Assembly: GCA_963781595.1 (NCBI GenBank)
Contig: CAWAGG010000006.1
Location: 2,294,001-2,358,000 of the forward strand
Direction: 5' to 3'
DNA: 64,000 bases
Origin: JBEDUK01 sp963781595
Lineage (GTDB): Bacteria > Actinomycetota > UBA4738
A model generated the notes under the pieces. It did not search any database and was not told the origin of the DNA. It was given only the letters and a program-made list of their open reading frames with translations. Made by a program: the position numbers and the translations under genes. This document shows positions 63,331 to 64,000 of this stretch, one piece after another (positions within the stretch are counted from its first letter, which is position 1; the number at the start of each line of letters is the position of its first letter).

Positions 63331-63678
63331 ATGGACGCCGATCAGCAGGAACGCCTCGCGGAGCTCGAGGCGCAGGCCGCCGGTCCGGGCCTGTCCGACG
63401 CGGAGGCGAACGAGCTGGGCCAGCTCTACGCGGCCAAGGACGGCACGGGCTACGCGAACGCCGAGGCCGTTCACGCTGGTGCCACCGGGGACGCCGAGGC
63501 CGACCCGCGTCTCGATGCTGCGGAGGTCGAACGGATCAAGGCCGAGCTCCACGACGGCACGATCGAGGACGCCCAGAAGGCCGCGTACACCAAGCGCGAG
63601 GCCTTCAGCAACATGTACGGCGGCGCCTTCCAGGTCCACGAGGGCGAAGAGGACATCCAGGGCCGCCACTCCGGCTAG
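63331..63678 (+). CDS. Small acidic hypothetical protein
   Basis: The 115-residue protein is rich in Ala, Glu and Asp and looks helical: QERLAELEAQAAGPGLSDAEANELGQLYAAKDGTGYANAEAVHAG, then DAAEVERIKAELHDGTIEDAQKAAYTKREAFSNMYGG. No signal peptide or membrane helix is seen. ATG 63331 has GAGAGGAGG about 8 nt upstream. A TACGAT hexamer near 63272 may be its promoter. I recognise no family. Confidence 0.6.
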   Translation: MDADQQERLAELEAQAAGPGLSDAEANELGQLYAAKDGTGYANAEAVHAGATGDAEADPRLDAAEVERIKAELHDGTIEDAQKAAYTKREAFSNMYGGAFQVHEGEEDIQGRHSG

Positions 63679-63792
63679 CGGCACCTTCCTTCCAGCGGTT
63701 CCCGGTCCGGACGCGACCTCGTCGGAGGAGAGGGCCCGGGGCGATCGTCGAGCGAAGCGCCCGCAGGGGCGCTGTTACGATTGCCCGCCATC

Positions 63793-64000
63793 ATGTCCGA
63801 CTACCTCGAGGCATTCGCCGACAACCCGTACGCGACGAACTGCTGGCTGCTCGCGCGCGAGGGGAGCGACGAGGCGCTGGTCGTCGACCCCGGCTTCTCG
63901 GCCGCCCGCGTCCGGTCGCTGCTGACGGCGGCGGGCAAGCGCCCGGTCGCCGCGCTGGCGACGCACGGCCACAGCGACCATGTCGGCGCCGCGGCCGAGT
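63793..64000 (+). CDS. Metallo-beta-lactamase-fold hydrolase (glyoxalase II-like), cut by the window end
   Basis: Only the first 69 residues are visible: MSDYLEAFADNPYATNCWLLAREGSDEALVVDPGFSAARVRSLL and ALATHGHSDHVGAAAE, with the zinc motif THGHSDH. The LVVDPG and NCWLL segments are those of glyoxalase II-like enzymes, and in M. tuberculosis a glyoxalase II gene lies close to relA. ATG 63793 follows TACGAT (63776-63781) by 11 nt. The rest is outside the window. Confidence 0.8.
   Translation, partial: MSDYLEAFADNPYATNCWLLAREGSDEALVVDPGFSAARVRSLLTAAGKRPVAALATHGHSDHVGAAAE

Overview
The window comes from a high-GC bacterium of the phylum Actinomycetota, probably a lineage outside the well-studied Streptomyces/Mycobacterium groups. 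The main evidence is gene order. As I recall the Mycobacterium tuberculosis map, recA-recX-miaB-miaA-dapF-hflX-lexA-LysM protein-nrdR-dut, then thrS-HIT-pgsA-acyltransferase-pimA, then pdxS-pdxT-yebC-ruvCAB-yajC-secDF-apt-relA-glyoxalase II follow one another in the same order there. Features unlike Mycobacterium are RNase Y between recX and miaB, a DapL-type aminotransferase after dapF, and a class II (B12-dependent) ribonucleotide reductase.

Layout. 0-14.9 kb holds DNA repair and SOS genes (recA, recX, lexA, a YneA-like LysM protein), RNA processing and tRNA modification (rny, miaB, miaA), diaminopimelate synthesis (dapF, dapL), hflX, and nrdR with nrdJ. LexA operators lie at lexA, the LysM gene and, at 53.3 kb, ruvC. 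NrdR boxes lie before nrdR and nrdJ. 15-24 kb holds an arylamine N-acetyltransferase fused to a VOC domain, an amidohydrolase, dut, tRNA-Gly, tRNA-Cys, tRNA-Val(GAC), tRNA-Val(CAC), and surface or secreted proteins between the tRNAs.

24.1-25.8 kb is a small decayed integrated element. The 3' half of tRNA-Val(CAC) is duplicated as a 48-bp direct repeat flanking an integrase remnant, a hypothetical gene and a cupin gene. 26-29.8 kb is an accessory cluster: a degraded unknown gene, an FAD oxidoreductase, a JAMM/MPN-domain protein, a formylglycine-generating-enzyme-like protein and a MoaD/ThiS ubiquitin-like protein ending in Gly-Gly. This is the best candidate for an undescribed system. 29.8-37.6 kb holds a PQQ-type propeller, a GNAT protein, a WS/DGAT acyltransferase, a zinc-ribbon protein, an MFS transporter, an alpha/beta hydrolase and an inositol-monophosphatase-like protein.

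37.7-47 kb is the thrS-HIT-pgsA-acyltransferase-pimA lipid cluster, with a receiver-PAS protein and a reverse-strand fusA2-like/TMEM175-like pair inserted. 47-64 kb holds lemA, htpX, DUF3048, pdxS/pdxT, yebC, ruvCAB, DUF2905, yajC, an HD protein, secD, secF, apt, relA, dtd, a small acidic protein and the start of a metallo-beta-lactamase-fold hydrolase cut by the window end.

Caution on quality. Many conserved genes (recA, miaA, dapF, dapL, hflX, lexA, nrdR, nrdJ, fusA2-like, secD, apt, relA, dtd) are interrupted by single-base insertions or deletions, with motifs intact on both sides. About 35 kb of other sequence has none. I annotate these as single genes with frameshifts and treat the breaks as probable sequence or assembly errors. 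Frameshift positions are approximate because they were inferred by reading protein motifs across frames.
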